Assembly (NCBI GenBank): GCA_044371755.1
Contig: JBILSZ010000071.1
Location: forward strand, 1-14,944
DNA length: 14,944 nucleotides
Reading direction: 5' to 3'
DNA from: JAIXWP01 sp044371755
Lineage (GTDB): Bacteria; Bacteroidota; Bacteroidia; Flavobacteriales_D; Sanyastnellaceae
Every line of letters starts with the position of its first letter. Within the stretch, counting starts at the first letter, position 1. The translations under genes and the position numbers were made by a program. The notes under the pieces are model-generated. The model ran no database searches. It was not told the DNA's origin and was given only the letters and a program-made list of their open reading frames with translations. Shown here in pieces: positions 14,123 to 14,944 of the stretch.

Positions 14123-14944
14123 TTAAAACTCTGCATTTTGTGGTGTTCTTGGGAATGGTATCACATCGCGAATGTTTTGCATTCCCGTAACATACATGAT
14201 CAATCTTTCGAATCCTAAGCCAAATCCAGCGTGCGGGCAAGTACCAAATTTGCGAGTTTCTAAGTACCACCAAATATGGTCTTCAGGAATGTTGAATTGC
14301 TTGCACTTTTCCAAAAGCATCTCATAACGCTCTTCACGCTGACTGCCTCCGATGATTTCACCGATGCCAGGCACTAAGATATCCATCGCAGCTACCGTTT
14401 TTCCATCTTCATTCATACGCATATAAAATGCTTTGATTTTTGCAGGATATCCAGTTATGATTACCGGTTTTTGAAAATGTTTTTCTACTAAATAACGTTC
14501 ATGTTCACTCTGCAAATCAATGCCCCATTCTACGTTGAATTTGAATTTCTTTTTCTTGTAATGAGAACTATTGAGCAAAATGTCAATTGCCTCTGAATAG
14601 GTGATCCGCTCGAATTGGTTGTTGACTACAAACTCCAATCTCTGCATAAGCGGCATTGACTGTCTTTCATCTACCGGCTTGAGTTTGTCTTCATTGATTT
14701 CACGTTCTTGCAAAAACTCAAGGTCTTCGCGTCCATGCTCGAGGGCATATTGGATGCAATATTTCAGAAATTCTTCTGCTAGATCTTGGTTGTCGTGAAT
14801 ATCGTTGAAAGCTACTTCAGGCTCAATCATCCAGAACTCCGCCAAGTGACGGCTAGTATTGCTATTCTCTGCACGAAAGGTGGGGCCGAAGGTATAAACG
14901 CTTCCTAATGCCAATGCTGCTAACTCTGCTTCCAGCTGTCCACT
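14123..14944 (-). CDS. asnS: Asparaginyl-tRNA synthetase, 5' end cut by window
   Basis: C-terminal 273 residues of the class IIb enzyme that charges tRNA(Asn) with asparagine; the frame is open to the right edge and starts at SGQLEAEL, so the anticodon-binding OB domain and motif 1 lie outside. Seen: motif 2 FRAENSNTSRHLAEFWMIEPE, the AsnRS-typical stretch, and motif 3 GFGLGFERLIMYVTG with the ATP-binding Arg, then the usual ending IPFPRTPQNAEF. The EFWMIEPE and SNTSRHLAEF wording separates it from aspartyl-tRNA synthetase. Full-length family members are about 460-480 residues. It lies upstream of rpoN by 26 nt and probably leads that operon. A TTG at 14914 is an internal Leu codon and not a start. 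Confidence 0.97.
   Translation of the reverse strand, partial: SGQLEAELAALALGSVYTFGPTFRAENSNTSRHLAEFWMIEPEVAFNDIHDNQDLAEEFLKYCIQYALEHGREDLEFLQEREINEDKLKPVDERQSMPLMQRLEFVVNNQFERITYSEAIDILLNSSHYKKKKFKFNVEWGIDLQSEHERYLVEKHFQKPVIITGYPAKIKAFYMRMNEDGKTVAAMDILVPGIGEIIGGSQREERYEMLLEKCKQFNIPEDHIWWYLETRKFGTCPHAGFGLGFERLIMYVTGMQNIRDVIPFPRTPQNAEF

Noticed and set aside
14912..14914. TTG as the start of a 263-residue protein
   Set aside because: The upstream codons to the window edge continue AsnS sequence (SGQLEAEL), so this is an internal Leu of a gene cut by the edge.
1..14944. Sigma-54 (-24/-12) promoters, tRNAs, CRISPR repeats, insertion sequences, attachment sites
   Set aside because: Looked for because rpoN is present and as a general check; no TGGCAC-N5-TTGC-like site, repeat array, cloverleaf or transposase was convincing.

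Overview
The window looks like core chromosome of a Bacteroidota bacterium, probably a Flavobacteriia-like lineage. Evidence: lpxC fused to fabZ, which is a Bacteroidetes hallmark; a DUF4301 protein; a lipoprotein ending in a YqaE/Pmp3-type membrane hairpin; weak or absent Shine-Dalgarno sequences; and promoter candidates of the Bacteroidetes TAnnTTTG type. There is no phage, transposon, CRISPR array, tRNA or rRNA. All genes read as intact except the two cut by the window edges.

Left arm (1-2151, minus): a MacB/FtsX-like ABC permease followed 18 nt later by the N-terminal 295 residues of a PafA-type phosphatase. A 104 bp divergent gap separates it from a mitochondrial-type aconitase (plus), which ends in a strong intrinsic terminator. 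Next comes a small lipoprotein with a Pmp3-like tail (plus) and, convergent with it across a bidirectional terminator, a small outer-membrane beta-barrel (minus).

Centre (6048-8936, plus): a tight lipid A cluster, lpxC/fabZ then lpxA then an ABC ATPase that has no permease beside it. The ATPase tail overlaps by 56 bp, head-on, the tail of a DUF4301 gene (minus). A stand-alone HPt phosphotransfer protein (minus, own terminator) lies upstream of the DUF4301 gene.

Right arm: galE (plus) overlaps by 4 bp the end of a convergent set read right to left: asnS (5' end cut), rpoN, and a PAP2-like membrane protein coupled to rpoN through ATGA. No stretch over 300 bases lacks a gene; the longest gap, 5858-6047, holds only promoter candidates.

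Together the genes serve envelope construction (lipid A initiation, acyl-ACP dehydration, UDP-galactose supply, outer-membrane and lipoproteins), central carbon metabolism, translation and sigma-54 transcription. I see no obvious new defence or mobile system. The least understood items are the DUF4301 protein, which to my eye carries a split nucleotidyltransferase-like signature; the orphan ABC ATPase with an altered H-loop in the lpx cluster; the PAP2-like protein lacking the canonical catalytic motifs and coupled to rpoN; and the lipoprotein-Pmp3 fusion.
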